Origin: Gigaspora rosea
Lineage: Eukaryota; Glomeromycota; Glomeromycetes; Diversisporales; Gigasporaceae
Assembly (NCBI GenBank): GCA_003550325.1
Contig: QKWP01000621.1
Location: forward strand, 23,624-87,623
Length of the DNA: 64,000 nucleotides
Reading direction: 5' to 3'
The position numbers and the translations under genes are program-made. Shown here piece after piece: positions 50,441-63,312 of this stretch. Under the pieces are notes generated by a model that did no database searches, was not told the origin of the DNA, and was given only the letters and a program-made list of their open reading frames with translations. Position 1 is the first letter of the stretch, and each line of letters opens with the position of its first letter.

Positions 50441-52260
50441 ATCTGATCATGTGCAGTGCTTACGCATATACATATATTTCTTATCATATTACGTTATCTT
50501 TAAAGTGTGTACGTGTATGTGTACTAAACTATTTCACACAGGCAATGAAATTATTTGTAAGTTAGACTTATCGATAATGTAACTGTATCTCTCGTTATAG
50601 ATGCTTTTAATAAAAAAAAAAAACTTTGTCAAGCATTTCGGGACAATGAAATTTGTGAACTCGTGACTAGCTTGAATTAGTAATCCGTTTCATTTCCATA
50701 AAAGAAAATATTTTGTGCAATGGCATGGAATCTATTCCGTTTAAATATAAGTAGCCAATAAAAAGATATCAGTTATCTTAGTGAAAATTAAAGTTCTATA
50801 GCTTTTATTTCTGATTATCACTTTCTGGCTGTTGACGAGAAATATTTTTATACTCGGATTCTACAAAATTATTCCCTCATGATTTTAACAATTACACTTC
50901 AAGACCAGATAAAACGTAAATTCGGAAAAGATCCTTTTTTCTTTTCAACAAAAAAAACTTTATAAATTAATTGAAATTTTCTTTATGAAACTTACCATTA
51001 AATATAGCCTTTATGATACAAATTGATTTTACATGAAGCTTTATTAATTATAAGACGAAAGAAATGAGCTCGAAATTGGTTAAGCAATATGATTAGGCTC
51101 ATTTATTCCAGGCTCCCGCAATTTCTGTACTTCATAATGAACATTTTACAGTAAAACTTCATTTATATAATGTAATAACTACATACTATAATTTGAATGA
51201 TACAAAGGAAAAATTTTATCTAAAAAGATTTCAAGATTTCCTTTTGGCAACATTATTACTTTGTTTGCTTTTTTTAAAAAAAAAGAATTGATACAAAACC
51301 GTCACTCAGCAAACGAAGCTTGCGTAAAATTTTATTTGGTAAATTTTTTTAAAAAATTATTCGTGTTAAATAAGTTATTCACATAAATGAACTTCTTAAA
51401 AACATTTTCTTAAACGATGCTTTAAAAGTATCATTTGCTAATGACCTTTTTTTTTTTTTTGTAAAAAAAATATATATATTGTCTATTCGAAGAACAAAAA
51501 ACAAACCGTTTTAAAAAAATCATTCGTATGACGAACATTTTTAAATCATTCAAGTAATAAATTTTTTTCTTTACATATCAAAATTATTTAAAATAATTAT
51601 TTTAAAAAACTTATTGCACGAATAATAGTTAAAACTTAATATATACTGTACTTATATAAACTTTTTCTAAAAACAGGTTAAAGTTTCACTATACGATTAA
51701 TTTTATTTCTTAAAAAAAAAAGATATACCGTACATTGTGCGAATAACATTTTTTTTAGTAGGTGCTCATTATATGAGTATTATTATGATCATCAGTTATC
51801 AGATCTTTTTTGTTTAATAGCTCTCAAAAAAAAGTATTTATCATGTATGTTTAAGATTAAATTTAAACCGATAATTGCACAATAAATTTTTTCGCAAATG
51901 ATTTATTGCATAGTTTACGTGAAGAATGGTTATTAAAAAAAATAAATGTGGCAGCTTATGCTGAAAATTTAAGTTATTTTATTATAAAATTATAAAATTT
52001 TAGAGTGCTTTTTCAGGGGTGATTTTTTTTTATAGTTTGGTTAGGGTTTAAGGTTAGGGTTATTAATAAAAGAGTATATGTGGATTTTAGTAGGTATTAT
52101 AGATTTAAATAGAGACCCGGATTTCAGCATAATCCAATTTTAGCATAAGCCGCCATAATAAATAAAAATTATCTATTTCACACATAATTTTAGAAGAATA
52201 ACATTTTTTACACATAGTTACTACCGTAATTTAACATCATCTCGTTTTTTATTTTTTATT
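50441..52260. other. AT-rich spacer
   Basis: No gene. TTAGGGTTTAAGGTTAGGG at about 52033-52051 is another interstitial telomere-like patch. Many TTTTTAAA runs. Confidence 0.35.
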
Positions 52261-52399
52261 TTTTATTTTTGTGTCATTTAGAATGTCTTATACAGCCATA
52301 AATCCATTATTACTTATTTGTATCATGCATTACTTATTTTGTTATACACTTTATTCATCTTTTTTATTCATAACCACACTGTTCGAAATTCCTGATTAC

Positions 52400-53060
52400 A
52401 AACCCTATGAAAAAAGTGGTCCGGGGTGTGGTACGGGTTGTGTCTGGAATCCACGGAATGGCACGGTCGGAGTGGTACGTATAGAGCTGTTGACGGAATA
52501 TCACGGTAAAAAGTGGTACGGGGGAGGTGGCACGTTATGACACGTCATACGTAATGGCACCTTCATTTCACGGAATGATACGTGTCGAAGGTGGTACGTG
52601 TTGGCTCGTTTCACGAAGAGCGAAAGATCAATATACGATTTTTTTTAAAAAAATTGCGATATCTCATAATTTCACTAATGAAACTGCTCTGGGTGTCTTA
52701 ACAAAAAAAATTCCTTGCAAAATTTTGATACATGAGCAGTTGTTAGTTTGTTTATATTGTATTGATTGTTGATATAAATTTATGTAATCTACTTGTATGT
52801 ATATATATATTTTTTTTTATCACACGTTAATTCACGTTAATTACCTGGCCAAATCCCGTGCCATTGGACTAGTAAAGTGTTGCAAAACCCGAGCCATTAA
52901 CGGTCCATTTTGTACGGGCATACGGTCCACCACGGGCCAAAAATCCGTGCCAATCCAAGCCTCCTACGTGCCAAATACGGGTTTAATCCGTGCCACCAAA
53001 ACCTGTGCCTTTACTCAGCCAACCCGTACCTTTACGGTCCATTGTTCTTATAGGGAAATC
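52400..53060. repeat. GTGCCACGG-motif repeat cluster, inverted
   Basis: The left part (52415-52610) repeats GTGGTACGG, GGCACGG, GGTACGTG on the plus strand; the right part (52845-53045) repeats CCGTGCCA, CCGTACC, ACGGTCCA, i.e. mainly the complement. The middle (52620-52820) is AT-rich. The cluster is locally GC-rich. The reading frames across it are products of the repeats. Confidence 0.6.
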
Positions 53061-53242
53061 TCCTTTCTTATTGGTTTATTCTTCACTCGTAATCTGCCAC
53101 ATACTACTGTAAACGGAAAAGATTTCGTCAAAATAACTTATCTCGCTATATGCGCTATAGTAATATATATGCACGGTCCAAAAAATTCTATTTGATTTGT
53201 GTTATTCCATTAAGTTTAATTGACTTCTGATTCTATAGTCAA

Positions 53243-53420
53243 TGCTATATAAACTTTATTCTAAAATAAATGTGTAAACTTTATATTCATTGCTAAGATA
53301 TCTTACTAGCTAAACCTTATGATATTTGTTGCTATGTAAACTTTATTCTAAAAATACATGTGTAAACTTTATATTCATTGCTAAGATATCTTATTAATTA
53401 AACTTTATTACATTTATTCA
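53243..53420. repeat. Tandem duplication, ~90 bp x 2
   Basis: Both units contain AACTTTATTCTAAAA, TGTGTAAACTTTATATTCATT and GCTAAGATATCTTA. Confidence 0.75.
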
Positions 53421-53982
53421 TATGCATGTTTTTTTGACTGGTCCTGTCTTCATTCATGACAGAGTTACAGATAAATTTCCCATGTATTTTAATGATACTT
53501 AGTGTCACGGGGTTAAGCGATACTAATAATACAGCACCAAAAATCTAGCTAGATACAGATATTAAGAACGCTCACTTGTTTACTTTTATAACAATAGTTT
53601 AAGTATTTTTATTTTCTCTTATTAAGTATGTATTTGCATGGAAGTATTCTGAAGACCCTTGCTTTTCTCTTTTACAGTTCTTATTTATACCTCTTACATA
53701 AATTATATAAAAAAATAACTTGAGCAAAGGTTTAATAAAGTACTTTGAGCCAAGGTACAGTAAGTAATTTTTGAGTGAAGGTTCAATAAATAACTTGTGC
53801 GAAAATTTTATTATTTACTCTATAATTTGTTATTATTAAATAGTTTGTTGATCTGTATAATAAAAATTTTCTACTTATTTCGTCAAATGGGAGTCTCTAA
53901 TAAACACTCCAATTTCATTTTCCGATTTCAAAATTTTGATACACAATTAAGATTTTTTAAATTATTTATTTTTGAAAAACAC

Positions 53983-53983
<1 letters not shown>

Positions 53984-54046
<63 letters not shown>
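53984..54046. repeat. 63-base poly(T) tract
   Basis: Uninterrupted T run, i.e. A63 on the minus strand; could be the tail of a minus-strand retroposed sequence lying above 54047, or slippage. No flanking duplication found. Confidence 0.9.
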
Positions 54047-54050
<4 letters not shown>

Positions 54051-55480
54051 CTGAAACTCCTTATTAGAATAAATCAAAAATTCTTTTACACACCCACTTT
54101 CATCCATATTACTTCATATTACTATCAAAATCAAATCCAAGAACAGCGCCAATAGCAGGTGTATCAAAAGATATGTTAAATGAACTCAGAAATGACGCTA
54201 TAAAGCTCTTCCAAAATGTACCAAAAAAAAGCTAACATTTTTATTAAATTGAGAAAAAAAATACAAAATATATTTTGAACCTTCATTCCATCCTCCAGAA
54301 TAATAGTCCGTCCTGTTATATGGGAGGAGAAACAGAATATATCTAGCAACCTCTGTAACTTGAACTATTTTGATCGAGAACAGAAAAAAGTGAATGAATA
54401 TATTGATGAGTGTACGAACTTATGAATACATAATTATCAACGGTTAATTATCTATCTTCTACCTTGTGTCAATATATGACTTAAATCTTACAGCACAAAT
54501 GCTTTATTTTTTAATTATTATTATTATTATTATTTTATAAACATATACTTATGAACACCAGTTCTTCTAGCAACTGTTAATTTAATAGTAATATTTCATC
54601 TTTTTATCCGAATTTAGAATAACTATGCTCAAATGACGAAGAGGGATCGTGTACAATGAGGTGGAAGTTAATGGAAATTGGGAAATCACATCATACCTTG
54701 GTTCACCTTTTAAAAAACAATATGGAATTAGTTTATGTAATCGACGAGAATTGAATCAAAATAGTAACTGTGGAAACCAAAACGGATGCATAAAGGTCAA
54801 CATATTAAGTTTATAATATAAAAAAGCTATATTTTACCTCCTGTTCCGCTAACATGTAAATCTATATTTAAACATTAATATTACGACTTATTCCTGTAAT
54901 ACTTTTATTAACAGTATACTTATTTTATCAAGAACTAAAATCTGTAATAAAGAAATAATTAGATAATTCGTTCATTTCAAAAGTTATTATTATTTTTACA
55001 TTACTTAGCTTGATTGTTCTTTATATCGTCAGCATTGAAACATACTTTCATGACGCCATAAGGAAGACATGGATTTGGAAATACATGTCCCTCTTTCCAT
55101 ATAATGTTTATATAGATAGTGGAGCTTCAGCAATAGTACCTAATGTTCATAATAACAGAAATCGAATAATAAAGAGATACTATATCAGATATAATACCAT
55201 TTTGAGCACAAATTAATGGATCCACGAACTTTGTAGCTTTGTCAATTTATGCTCTTTCATTTATCTTGCGATACAATAACTCAGCAGCATTAACTTTCAA
55301 TTTACACGATTCAATTAAAATATTAAAAATTAGAAGTAAGATGCTTTGAAAGCTTATAGGTGAAAGTTTTAAAAGAGTAAAATAATATATTTGGATATAC
55401 TGCACTATATATGCCCTATAACAAAATTGCAGCAGGAATGATACTGCAATACACGGAAAAGGTTGGATATGGAACCACAC
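54047..55480. other. Spacer, no gene supported
   Basis: An ATT microsatellite at 54515-54535. The short frame at 55010-55216 has no recognisable features. Confidence 0.3.
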
Positions 55481-55482
55481 GA

Positions 55483-55625
55483 ACCTGCACGTAAATCTAT
55501 ACGAGACAATGTATGAGAAAGCACGTTTACAGCACGTAATAGGGCTCGGATTCCGTGCAACAGTGCACGTACTAACGTGCAATTTTATGTGTTTTTTCGT
55601 GCATTGTCTCGTGCATATTTACGTA
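55483..55625. repeat. CGTGCA-rich imperfect palindrome
   Basis: CACGTAAATCTATACGAGAC pairs imperfectly with GTCTCGTGCATATTTACGT. Core repeats CGTGCA, GCACGT and TGCACG. Similar GTGCAC motifs recur in the 58 kb tandem array. Confidence 0.5.
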
Positions 55626-55639
55626 CAGGTAACATATAA

Positions 55640-56200
55640 TAGCATATATCCATACATATACATATAATAACATATATCCGTATATACATTTATATATATT
55701 ATTTTATTAACTAAAATTTTATAATTTTATTAACTAAATTTTATAATTTTTATTATCTAAAATTTATATTTTATTAATTAATTTTTATTATTTTATTAAT
55801 TAAATTTTATAATACAAATACTTTAATTTAATAATTTTCATGCCAAATAAGAAAATACTTCTAATCACTAAAACTACTACTTAAAAATAACTCAGCAACT
55901 AATAATATCGAAAAAAACAAAGTAAAGCAATAGTACCAAATGGAAAAAAAATTCGAAATGACTACTATAGAAATAATTCCAATAGTAACAACTCCAATTA
56001 CGCCAACTCCAATGATAGTAACTCAAGAGAGATGCTAATATGCAATAATATACAGAAAGTAAATAAAATATAAAAGAAAAAATAATAGTAATAAAAAAAC
56101 AAAGCCGTGTTACCTCCAAAAATGATAAAAAAACATACACCAAAAACGATAATGTCATGGGCTAAAAGGTAGATCTACAAAATTAGGCACAGTTAATTCG
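55640..56200. other. AT-rich spacer
   Basis: TATA and TTTTATTAACTAAAATTTTATAA tandem-like repeats at about 55690-55810; otherwise nothing. Confidence 0.35.
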
Positions 56201-56204
56201 TGAT

Positions 56205-56943
56205 TAAGGGTAGGGTATCGTATGTCACATTACACATATATAATTTTGTGCAGATCACGGAACTCAGCCCTTATAAAAGATCACACAAACTCGTGATCTT
56301 TAAAAATTTTTCGCAACAGTTTAATACCATCAAAAAACACTATTTTTTTATCGTTCAAAGGCTCATACACTCAACAGTAAGTCGTTTTCTATTAGCAAGT
56401 TGGGTTAAAAAGAGTTTATTTAGAAGTAAGGCGAAGTTAACTTTACGCATCTGGCTTCAAACCCAAGCAAACTTTATTAAAAAATAATTTTTTTATAAAA
56501 ATTTTAATAGATAATGATTTCAATCACTTGTTTACAATTGATTATATTGCGAAAAACTATCATGTTTAGGAATTTTTGGAAGTTAGCTAGAGACTTTTTG
56601 TAAAAAAAGTGTTTATTAATAAATTTATTTATAGATTAAATGACATGGTTGACGGTCTATTTAGATAGTTATAAGAATTTAATTGTAATTAATTGTAATG
56701 CGTATAATAAGTGTAAAAAGAAATTTTTTTATAAGAATTTATTATTATATTAGTAAAAATTGGTTAAAGTAAATTAAGATTGTTACAAGTCAAAAGATAT
56801 TTAATTTTCGTTTGTAGTAAATGTTAATAATTTGATTGGCTGATACTATTTTTAGTTTTGTTGTACTAATGATTTACATCATGCAGCTATGCCATTATTT
56901 TACTATAATGTAGATCACATGAGATACCCTATCCTAAAAGAAG
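56205..56943. mobile_element. Possible ~740-bp TIR element
   Basis: AAGGGTAGGGTATCGTATGT at 56206 and, opposite strand, TAGGATAGGGTATCTCATGT ending at about 56937 form terminal inverted repeats, with GATCACA/TGTGATC close by. No transposase and no clear duplication, so only tentative. Confidence 0.4.
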
Positions 56944-57144
56944 TATACGCCACCCAATTTGAGGCTAAATGCTTGTTTATCAGGTAAGGCTTGTAGGCCG
57001 AATAGATAAACAAACAACTGTGAAACTCAAACATCCGAATAACAAATACACATAGGAAGAAAAGAGAAAATCAGATATAATTACAAGAGGCTGCGATATT
57101 AAATATTTTAATGAGTAAAGCAAAGCCCTTATATGATGTAATTA

Positions 57145-57444
57145 TTGTGTAAGCCCCTTGAGTTTCCCTTAACTCATTAAAATAAGCTCTTGTCCTAAGC
57201 TCTTGAATTCGTTAAGTTAGCAGAAGCTATAAAAGCACTGCAATTTTGCTATTGTTAAATGATCATCCTACAGGATTCTAATAATTTCTTCCTAATACAA
57301 TTAATAAATCACTTTGATAAACTCATTTAATAAAATAATTTAATACCAAATCACCAATGTCATGCCTATGGCGGGTTGCCTTATTACCCAAAATCATATA
57401 TTTTTGTGTTTATCTTATTAAAAGGATATGATTCACCCCGTAAC
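57145..57444 (+). repeat. Possible solo LTR
   Basis: Starts TGTGTAAGCCCC, ends CACCCCGTAACA, with a TATA box GCTATAAAAGCACTGC about 80 bases in. TG...CA ends and an internal promoter suit an LTR, but no target duplication matches. Confidence 0.3.
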
Positions 57445-57990
57445 AATAATAATTCCAAAAGAGCAACTTTCAAGACAAAAACTCCAAAGAATGGTTTCAA
57501 AAACAATAACACTAACTAAAAAAAATTATACAGTACCAGCCAGCATAAGACATCCAATCTATATATATAGGCGCCAATTTTGGGTGCTTACATAATCAAT
57601 TCTGATTGGCTAATTTTTGTGCAATCGATTTTGATTGGCTAAAAACCTATATATGTTTTCTTTTTTTCTATATTAAACGCCAATTTTTTGAACTCATATA
57701 AACTTTAATGCCTTATAACTTCCTTAAAATTAAAAATAAGAAAAATCCTTCAACAGAAATGTAGGTTAGCAAAAAATCTATCAATTTGTTAAAGGGTTCT
57801 TTGATTCAACTTGTTTTGAAAAAGTTATAATGATTTAAAGTTTTTATTAATAAAAAGTGGATGCATTTTGCTGTCTAGTACTATATAAAAATTAGTGAGT
57901 TATAAAAAAAAAATTATAAAACAATAAAAAATAATAAAAATTGTAAGTGTAAAAAAAAAAACAAATATTTATTTACTTACAGATTGAATG
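57445..57990. other. Spacer with short repeats
   Basis: GATTGGCTAA occurs twice near 57605 and 57635; no gene. Confidence 0.3.
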
Positions 57991-58084
57991 TAATTTTTGC
58001 ATATCAATGCACGGAAATTATTATTGTTAAGTGCAAAAAAAAAACAAAAAATCAAAAATGTATTTTTATTTACTCACAAAATAA

Positions 58085-58650
58085 ATGATTTTGTACGCGT
58101 CATTGCATGGCAATTATAATCATTAAGAATATTAACGATCATCATGTCAATGCATGGAATTATAATGTTCATCACGTTAGTACATGGAATATGATCATTA
58201 AGGATCTTAATGATTGTGACAATTGTGGTGTCATGCACAAAAATTATGATCGTTAAGAATCTTAACAATTGTGATGATCATCACTGAAATTATGATCGTT
58301 AAGGAGTCTTAATGATTGTAGTGATCATGACATCATGTACAGAAATGAATATTATGATCATTAAAATTGATCGTTAAGGAAACTTAACGATTGTGATAAT
58401 TGTGATGACAGTACACTGAAATTATGATTATTAAGAATCTTAATGATTATGCACATCAGAGCATGAAAATTATAATTATGATTATTAAGAATCTTAATGA
58501 TTGTGCATGTCAGTGCACAAAAATTATGATTGTTAAGAGCCTTAACGTGTGCATGTCAATGCACGAAAATTATGATCATTAAGAATTTTAATAATTGTGC
58601 ATGTTAGTGCACAGAAATTATATGATTATTAAGATTAATGCACGTCAATA
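58085..58650. repeat. Degenerate tandem array, ~50-60 bp units
   Basis: About nine units of ATTATGATCGTTAAGAATC then TTAACGATTGTG(CATGTCA)GTGCAC; each unit contains a small palindrome AATGATCxTTAAGxxxCTTAAxGATT. Units become more regular to the right (58430-58620). Confidence 0.75.
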
Positions 58651-59460
58651 TATGGATATAATACTATGCACAATAGTGCACAGATTTCAATTTTTCATGT
58701 GATAACGTGTATTAAATTTTATGGACGATCAGTTTCCGTGCAGTTTCCGTGCAGTGATTATGAAACCTGTGCTTACCTGTATACAATTTTGTATTTATGC
58801 ATGCATTTCCGTGTATCGAGTTTCATAGAGATGTGTTTTGATTCACTATTTAGGAATATTCATTTTAGATAAATTAATACTTTTATCACTTCAATAAAGC
58901 ATTAAAGGTTCATTTATCAGTAAGAAAGTTATTCTTATACCAACATATGCCAAAGTTTTCTCAATAGTATGCAGATATTGTTTTTTTTTAATTCTTACTA
59001 CAGTCAGACTCTTTAAATACAACCAGTGTTTAAAACTCAGATCCAAAATTACTTGTACAAATTCAAGTAATATAGGACCCTGAAATATACATAGATAGGT
59101 AAAGTGACTTTTAAATTTTTTATTAATTGCTGTACGCATGACTTTTTTATAAGATCAGTATGCAAAATTTATCCCTTACAATAAAAAAATTAAAAAAATA
59201 CGCAAAATAAAATTCTAACCTTAATTATAGTATAAAATTTTATATAAAGAAATTTTTTTGCACAGATCTTTAACAATTAACAATTCAATAATCTGCGCAA
59301 ATTGTTAAATTTTCAAATACATTCAAATATTCATAAATTTTTAATAATGTAATTTATTACAAATACATAATATTAGTTAATTATAAATTTCACAAAAATA
59401 ATAAAAATAATATATATTTTTATTAAAAAAAAAACTACAAAACATATTACAAGAGACACC
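58651..59460. other. Spacer
   Basis: No supported gene. CAGTTTCCGTG is duplicated at about 58730-58755. Confidence 0.3.
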
Positions 59461-59464
59461 ACAA

Positions 59465-59695
59465 AAACGCCTTAGAGACACCATACAAAACACCATAAAA
59501 CCACCACATAAACGCCAAAAAGATACCATTGCACATCACTCAAATGCTATAGAAATACCACTACACAAACGCCATAGAGACACCATACAAAAGCCGTAGA
59601 GACACCGTACAAACATTGTAAAAACACCGTACAAACGGCATAGAGACACCGCACAAACCGCCATGGAGACACCAAACAACCGTTGTAGAGACAGC
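59465..59695. repeat. ~19-bp minisatellite (AGAGACACCATACAAAC)
   Basis: About a dozen degenerate units of GCCATAGAGACACCGTACAAAC. The minus-strand frame across it is repeat-derived. Confidence 0.7.
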
Positions 59696-60125
59696 ATCCT
59701 TTTATCTAAACATCTAACCCTAACTCTATAGCTAACTTTCCTATCCACTAAATCCCAACAACGTACGATGGCACCAATGATGAACATATCCAGTAACGCA
59801 CCAAAAAGCAAGAAACGATGGTCATCTATTCTGAACCTGAAAAAATTAGTACGGCACGAATACAATGCTAAAGCAAAAAAAAAATAGAAAATGATACTTC
59901 GCTGCACTAGCGATGAAAGTGATTCTACACCAACGACATTAACACACCAGCAACAAAAAAGATCCAGGTAACTGACGCACTAACAGCAAAAAAGACTCCA
60001 ACACCAACGACGAAAAAAACTCCAGGAAACGTAAATGGACAAAAACTAATGAATAAATAAAAATAAATTAAAAAAACCCGTAATAACCGTCTAAAAAATC
60101 TCTGCCCAGATATTAATTAACTTCT

Positions 60126-60362
60126 ACTTACTCTTACAGATCTCTACTGATTCAGAGAAGGAAAAGCATTAGCAGCTGCCTTTTACAAGTTTACTTCTTC
60201 GAATCTTGGAGGTGTTCTAGCAAGAGAAAGTTCAAGTTAAAAAGATAAAAAATTTAAATAAAAAACAAGACAAAAAAATAAAATATACTTATCTTACAGA
60301 TCAACGTGATCTAAATCTCTAAATTCGAAGGAGGAAAAGCATTAGCAGCTTCCCTTTACGCG
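60126..60362. repeat. Direct repeat pair
   Basis: CTTACAGATC...GGAAAAGCATTAGCAGCT occurs at about 60133-60180 and 60293-60341, ~160 bp apart. Confidence 0.6.
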
Positions 60363-60519
60363 AAATCTGAAACACCAATAAAAGAACTGGATAACACTAA
60401 GATATTCTGAAACTAAAAAAAGAGGAATAAATTAATTAATAAAAAAAAATTAAGATCCAAAAAAAAAATCGAATTACTTATCTGTTATCTTAAATTATCA
60501 TTCTGTATAACCTGAAAAT

Positions 60520-61225
60520 AATATTTAAAAAAACATTAAAATTTAAAATAATAAAAAAAATAATAAATAATAATTTAAAAAAAAACATAAAAACAGATAG
60601 ATTAAAAAAACAATAAATAAATTCAAAAAAAAAACCGTTAAAAAAAAATTAAAATAAAAAATAATTAAAATTAAAAAATAATGTTAAAGAAGTTTAATAA
60701 AAAAAACAGTAAAAATTTTAAAAAATAATAAAAAAAATTTTAATTAAATAAAAATAATATAAATAATTTAAAAAAAAATAATCGAAAATAAAAAAAAATT
60801 AAAAAAAAATAGAATAAAAAAAAATTAAAAAATAAAAAAAATAAAATAAATTAAAAATAAAATAAAAAAAAATAAAAAACAATAAAAAATAAAGAACGGA
60901 AAAAAAATAAAATAAAAAGTAAAAAAAAAAATAAAAAAATAAAAAAAATTAAAATAAATAAAGTAAAAAATAAAAAAAATAAAAAACAATAAAAAATAAA
61001 GAACGAAAAAAAATAAAATAAAAAAGTAAAAAAAAAAATTAAAATTCAAAAAAAAAGAAAAAAATAAATAATAAGAAAATTTTAAAAATTTTAAAATAAA
61101 AAAAAACATGAATAAAAAAATTATTATAATAAAAAAAAATTAAAAAAAAATAAAAAATAAAACGTTAAATAAAAAAAATAATAAATAAAAAAAACGTTAA
61201 AAATTTAAAAAAAATAATTTATATT
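60520..61225. repeat. A-rich low-complexity tract
   Basis: About 700 bp of AAAATAAAA-type sequence on the plus strand with almost no G or C. A repeated GTAAAAAAAAA...AATAAAGAACG pair near 60890 and 61010 suggests local duplication. The minus-strand Phe-rich frame is not a gene. Confidence 0.85.
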
Positions 61226-62350
61226 TTTACGTGTTTGTTTTTTATTATTTTAGTTTAAATTATTTTTTAAATTATTTATTAAATATGTACGTACGTTATA
61301 GTTTTTTTTTATTTATTTTAATCAATTTATACAAGTCTCGATCAAAAAAATTTGACTATTGAGCATATGCAAGGTAACTATTTTTGTAATATGCATATCT
61401 ACAATAGTGAGAATAATTCTGGTTTAGGAAATAAGAGCCGTGATAGTGCTGTGACATTTGTTGTTTTCCTAGGAGGTAGCTTATTTTTAAAATAAAAATT
61501 TTGTTTCGAAAAAAAGGGAGTAGCTAATTTTTGGAAATTACAGCATTGTTATTTCTAAAAATACGCAAATTAAACCTTTACATGTAGAATTTTAATATAG
61601 AAATAGGCAATTTAAAAATTTAACCTTTTTAATAATTTTTTAAAATAATACACAAATGTAAATCTTACTTCATTTAATTTGTCTATGATGGCAATGCATT
61701 CTCTGACCTGACCTATCTATGTATATTTCGGGGTCCTAGTAATATACAGGTTTTAGATGCACAAACAATTCATTGCTTGCACATGTGTGCATATAAAAAA
61801 TTTTTTACTTGCACATATGTATATATAAAAAATTAATGAGATAGGTAAATATAGTAAAAAATCTTCAATTTACGAATTAACATTATATTTATAGTTATTA
61901 TTTAACCAAAAGAGACTATCTCATCAACTAAATTAGTGCAGAATAAAAGGTTAACTATTAACTAAATAATACAAATACCTACTATTTATTTATATTAAAA
62001 ACACCTCTATATAGTCATAATTATGAATTTGTTGCCTAATTTTAATAAAAAAAATTACTTTTTCACAATTACATTTATACATAAAAATAGATAGTTTCTA
62101 TATAGAAAAGTTGCAATTTTATTAATTAAATCAGCTTTTTGTAATAAAATATAGGGTCTAAGAATTCAATGCATGCGCATGGTCGTGCACCCTTAGTTGG
62201 CCAATCAAAATCGAACATTTGCAACATGTGCCTCATCGCCACAATTGGCCAATTACAATCGATTTTATAATTTTTTTTAAAAAACTTTAATTATTAAAAA
62301 AAAAAATACATGAACAATATAGACGAGATGTTTATATACAATAAAAACCA
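61226..62350. other. AT-rich spacer with repeat traces
   Basis: GGTAGCTTATTTTTAAAATA at about 61471 is a trace of the AAATAAGCTACC repeat family. TTGGCCAAT-type motifs near 62198 and 62243 lie in a short duplication. No genes. Confidence 0.35.
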
Positions 62351-62354
62351 CAAC

Positions 62355-62450
62355 ACTAACACTAACACTAACACTAACCCTAACACGAACTCTAACTCTA
62401 ACTCAAACTCAAACCCTAATCCTAACTTGAACCCTAACACAACCACCACC
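62355..62450. repeat. Degenerate CCCTAA/CACTAA repeats
   Basis: CACTAA x4, then CCCTAA, CTCTAA, CTCAAA variants. Resembles telomere-type repeats but degenerate and interstitial. Confidence 0.6.
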
Positions 62451-62519
62451 CATTAAATTCGAAACAAGGAGTCGAACTACCATTTCAAATGAAATCTGCA
62501 TCGGCGATAAAATCGTAGC

Positions 62520-62640
62520 TACAAAAATGACAACTTCAAAGAATGACAACTCCAAAGAGCGATGACTTCAAAGAGCGATGACTCCAAAGAGTGATGACTC
62601 CAAAAAGCGACGACTTCAAAGAACGACGCAGTGACTTCAA
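62520..62640. repeat. ~18-bp minisatellite (AAAGAGCGATGACTCC)
   Basis: About six units alternating CTTCAAAGA and CTCCAAAGA with GCGATGA. Confidence 0.75.
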
Positions 62641-62739
62641 AAAATTATCAAATAAATTAGTAAATAAGAAAGAGAAAAAAATAAAAAAAACTTACAAATA
62701 AAAAAAAGAATGCTTATCAAAACCTATCACGTCCAAATA

Positions 62740-63115
62740 CAAAGCCAGTACCAGTTTTCAACAACACAAGAAAATACATAAAGCCACACAAAAAACAGCA
62801 CACAAGACAACTCTAGAAAAACGAGAAAAACGTACAAGACCGCCTCCAGAAAATCGAGAAAAATGTGCGAGACCACTTTCTACAAGAAACAAAGAAATGT
62901 ACACAAAAAAAAAGAAAAAGTTATAAAAAAAGAAAAAAATGAACACAAAAAAACTCACCACGAAGCTAGTACCAGTTTTCACCGAAGAAATACGTAAGAC
63001 CATTAATAAAAACACCCAAAATACATAAAGTCACAAAAGAAATGACTTCAAAAAAATGGGAAAACCTTGCAAGACCGTCTTTGGAAAAACAGCTAAAATG
63101 TGCAAGACCGTCTTC
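62740..63115. repeat. Imperfect duplication, ~200-bp units
   Basis: AGTACCAGTTTTCA, AAATACATAAAG and ATGTGC(A/G)AGACC recur in order at about 62747-62875 and 62969-63105. Confidence 0.55.
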
Positions 63116-63187
63116 TATAATTGAACTTAAAGAAAATCTTTCAGTGGCTCAACAGTAACAACTCAACAACAGCGTCACAACAACAAC

Positions 63188-63312
63188 ACTAGTGACGAAC
63201 CTACAATGTCACCAACAATGATACCAACTATGACACCAGCGATGACATCTACAATGACATCAGCAATGACACCAAAGACGACACCAACAATGACAGCAAC
63301 TATGGCGCCAAA
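63188..63312. repeat. 12-bp minisatellite (ATGACACCAACA)
   Basis: About nine to ten 12-base units with substitutions; because 12 is a multiple of three both strands stay open, producing a Val/Ile/Gly repeat frame on the minus strand. Confidence 0.8.

Noticed and set aside
52271..53195. Three adjacent frames across the GC-rich repeat cluster
   Set aside because: Amino acid content follows the GTGGTACGG/CCGTGCCA motifs; no conserved domain or shared promoter.
53797..54048. 83-codon frame ending in a Phe run
   Set aside because: Created by the 63-base poly(T) tract; no start context or homology features.
58085..58650. CRISPR array
   Set aside because: Repeats are degenerate, spacers are not unique and of unequal length, and no cas-like genes exist; the genome is eukaryotic in character.
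59536..59907. 123-codon minus-strand frame
   Set aside because: Covers the ~19-bp minisatellite; Cys/Arg/Val repeats follow the repeat unit.
60825..61109. Minus-strand Phe-rich frame
   Set aside because: Product of A-rich low-complexity DNA.
62355..62450. Chromosome end / telomere
   Set aside because: Repeats are degenerate, interstitial and followed by more than 1.5 kb of other repeats; similar patches occur at 2.5, 25.5 and 52 kb.
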